Notes under the pieces: model-generated
What the model was told of the DNA's origin: nothing
Seen by the model: only the letters and a program-made list of their open reading frames with translations
The model's database searches: none
In this document: positions 33,904 through 34,550 of the stretch, piece by piece
Layout: every line of letters begins with the position of its first letter
Numbering within the stretch: the stretch's first letter is position 1
NCBI GenBank assembly: GCA_937864365.1
Contig: CALMJT010000231.1
Coordinates: 1 to 34,550 of the forward strand
DNA from: an uncultured Alteromonadales bacterium
Lineage (GTDB): Bacteria; Pseudomonadota; Gammaproteobacteria; Pseudomonadales; Cellvibrionaceae
Length of the DNA stretch: 34,550 nt
Direction of reading: 5' to 3'
Made by a program: the position numbers and the translations under genes

Positions 33904-34350
33904 TCATTTTAGAATTTCTACGACTGCGCCGTAAAAGATAATAATAAAACCCAATATCTCAACAATTACCAGTAAAATCATGTAAGTCTTGAATAAAGTC
34001 ACCGGAATAGAAAACATTCCTATATTAAAAGGCGGTTTAAATTGATTAGTAGTATCTTTTAAAAGTCCATGCAGTAAATAAAAGAGAATTGCTGAAGCGA
34101 AGAACAGTAATATCGAAAGCGACGAAATCAGTTCTAACCAGTTGGGTAGCTGACTGATTTTAAGAAATTGTAAAATTAATAGTGCAGCGAATGAGTAAAG
34201 CAGCGAAGCTCTATGACTGATATCAACATAAGGATGAGCTCTAGCATTTTTGGTTTGCATCATTTGCTGATACTTCCATACTCCGGTAAGCAACCCGATT
34301 AAAAAGAAGATTCCGGCAAAGATTATTGTTATTTTTTCGGCAGTGTTCAT
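33904..34350 (-). CDS. hypothetical four-span membrane protein
   Basis: A 148-residue inner-membrane protein with four hydrophobic segments: ITIIFAGIFFLIGLLTGVW (about 7-25), ASLLYSFAALLILQFLKI (about 48-65), LELISSLSILLFFASAILFYLL (about 72-93) and VTLFKTYMILLVIVEILGFIII (about 116-137). Between spans one and two lies KYQQMMQTKNARAHPYVDISHRA, with a His that could sit at the membrane face. No family is known to me. AAGGTGATTT precedes the ATG. It is probably transcribed with the YCII-type gene downstream. Confidence 0.75.
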   Translation of the reverse strand: MNTAEKITIIFAGIFFLIGLLTGVWKYQQMMQTKNARAHPYVDISHRASLLYSFAALLILQFLKISQLPNWLELISSLSILLFFASAILFYLLHGLLKDTTNQFKPPFNIGMFSIPVTLFKTYMILLVIVEILGFIIIFYGAVVEILK

Positions 34351-34469
34351 AAATCACCTTATAATTTTATCGATCACACAAGCTTCGTCACAGCGATCAT
34401 TTATTTTTATGGTAGTGAATGCTAGCAAAATTGGACGACTTTAAAATCAATTACAGATGTAATCTTATT

Positions 34470-34550
34470 TAAGGAAACTCTGATTAACCTAGAGTTTCTC
34501 GCGACACAAGGAAGTGTCGCCAATTTCAAGAACTGTAAGTGATTGAAATT
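34470..34550 (-). repeat. copy of the TA-bounded repeat family, cut by the window end
   Basis: It starts TAAGGAAACTCTGATTAACC, with a perfect right-end hairpin GAAACTCT/AGAGTTTC, then internal hairpin GCGACAC...GTGTCGC and CAATTTCAAGAACTGTAAGTG. About 70 bases of the left end lie beyond the window. It is the copy closest to the consensus in the part seen. Confidence 0.88.

Noticed and set aside
7148-34550. CRISPR array or phage attachment sites as the explanation of the repeated sequences
   Set aside because: Copies are dispersed and palindromic with unequal spacing, there are no regularly spaced spacers or cas genes, and no integrase lies near the tRNA.

Overview
The window looks like a chromosomal segment of a marine-type gammaproteobacterium. 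AlaA, PdxB, EpmC, TusA, GcvR-like, YheU, YgiQ and MsrB proteins all have gammaproteobacterial character, FNR/Anr-type operators are present, and the secreted nuclease has glycine/serine linkers of the kind common in Cellvibrionales and Oceanospirillales. I cannot fix the genus. The first 15 kb and the last 4 kb are mostly housekeeping genes. The central 15.9-30.2 kb is accessory in character and visibly more AT-rich in its ABC-transporter and synthetase genes.

Layout. 1-173: the 5' part of a tRNA-Glu gene on the minus strand with its promoter. 348-5187: membrane-anchored protein, Tag-like DNA glycosylase, MsrB, alanine aminotransferase AlaA, a small unknown protein and an RlmI/RlmK-like methyltransferase. 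5522-9566: unknown small protein, PdxB, EpmC, an unknown 232-residue protein and TusA. 9949-13607: small unknown proteins, a KANL3/TEX30-like hydrolase, YheU, GcvR-like ACT protein, TraR/DksA zinc-finger protein and DUF465 protein. 13953-14516: two FNR/Anr-like boxes, a solitary Nif11-type small protein and a strong terminator. 14577-15263: exported thioredoxin-fold protein. 15942-20494: a tight three-gene operon (LolD-like ATPase, double FtsX permease, AttH/CrtC-like exported protein). 20684-21385: orphan ParA/MinD-like ATPase. 21745-23385: secreted three-domain endonuclease I. 23983-30126: a 1709-residue single-module synthetase (adenylation, ketoreductase, carrier, thioesterase) followed by an SDR lacking its catalytic Tyr and Lys. 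30214-34350: membrane protein, YgiQ-type radical SAM protein, YCII-type protein and membrane protein.

The most striking structure outside genes is a dispersed, non-coding repeat family seen 11 times. There are five full copies of about 145-186 bp and a sixth cut by the window end. There are also five single-hairpin copies of 29-45 bp. Full copies are bounded by TA, have imperfect terminal inverted repeats (AGGAAACTCTGATTAA type), and contain two terminal hairpins plus an internal GCGACACA/TGTGTCGC hairpin. They sit between genes, often a few bases after stop codons, and one supplies the stop codon of the ParA-like gene. This resembles a MITE family of the Correia/IS630-derived kind that has become a source of transcript ends.

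The best candidates for an undescribed system are the compact synthetase plus degenerate SDR, the FNR/Anr-controlled solitary Nif11 protein, and the repeat family itself.
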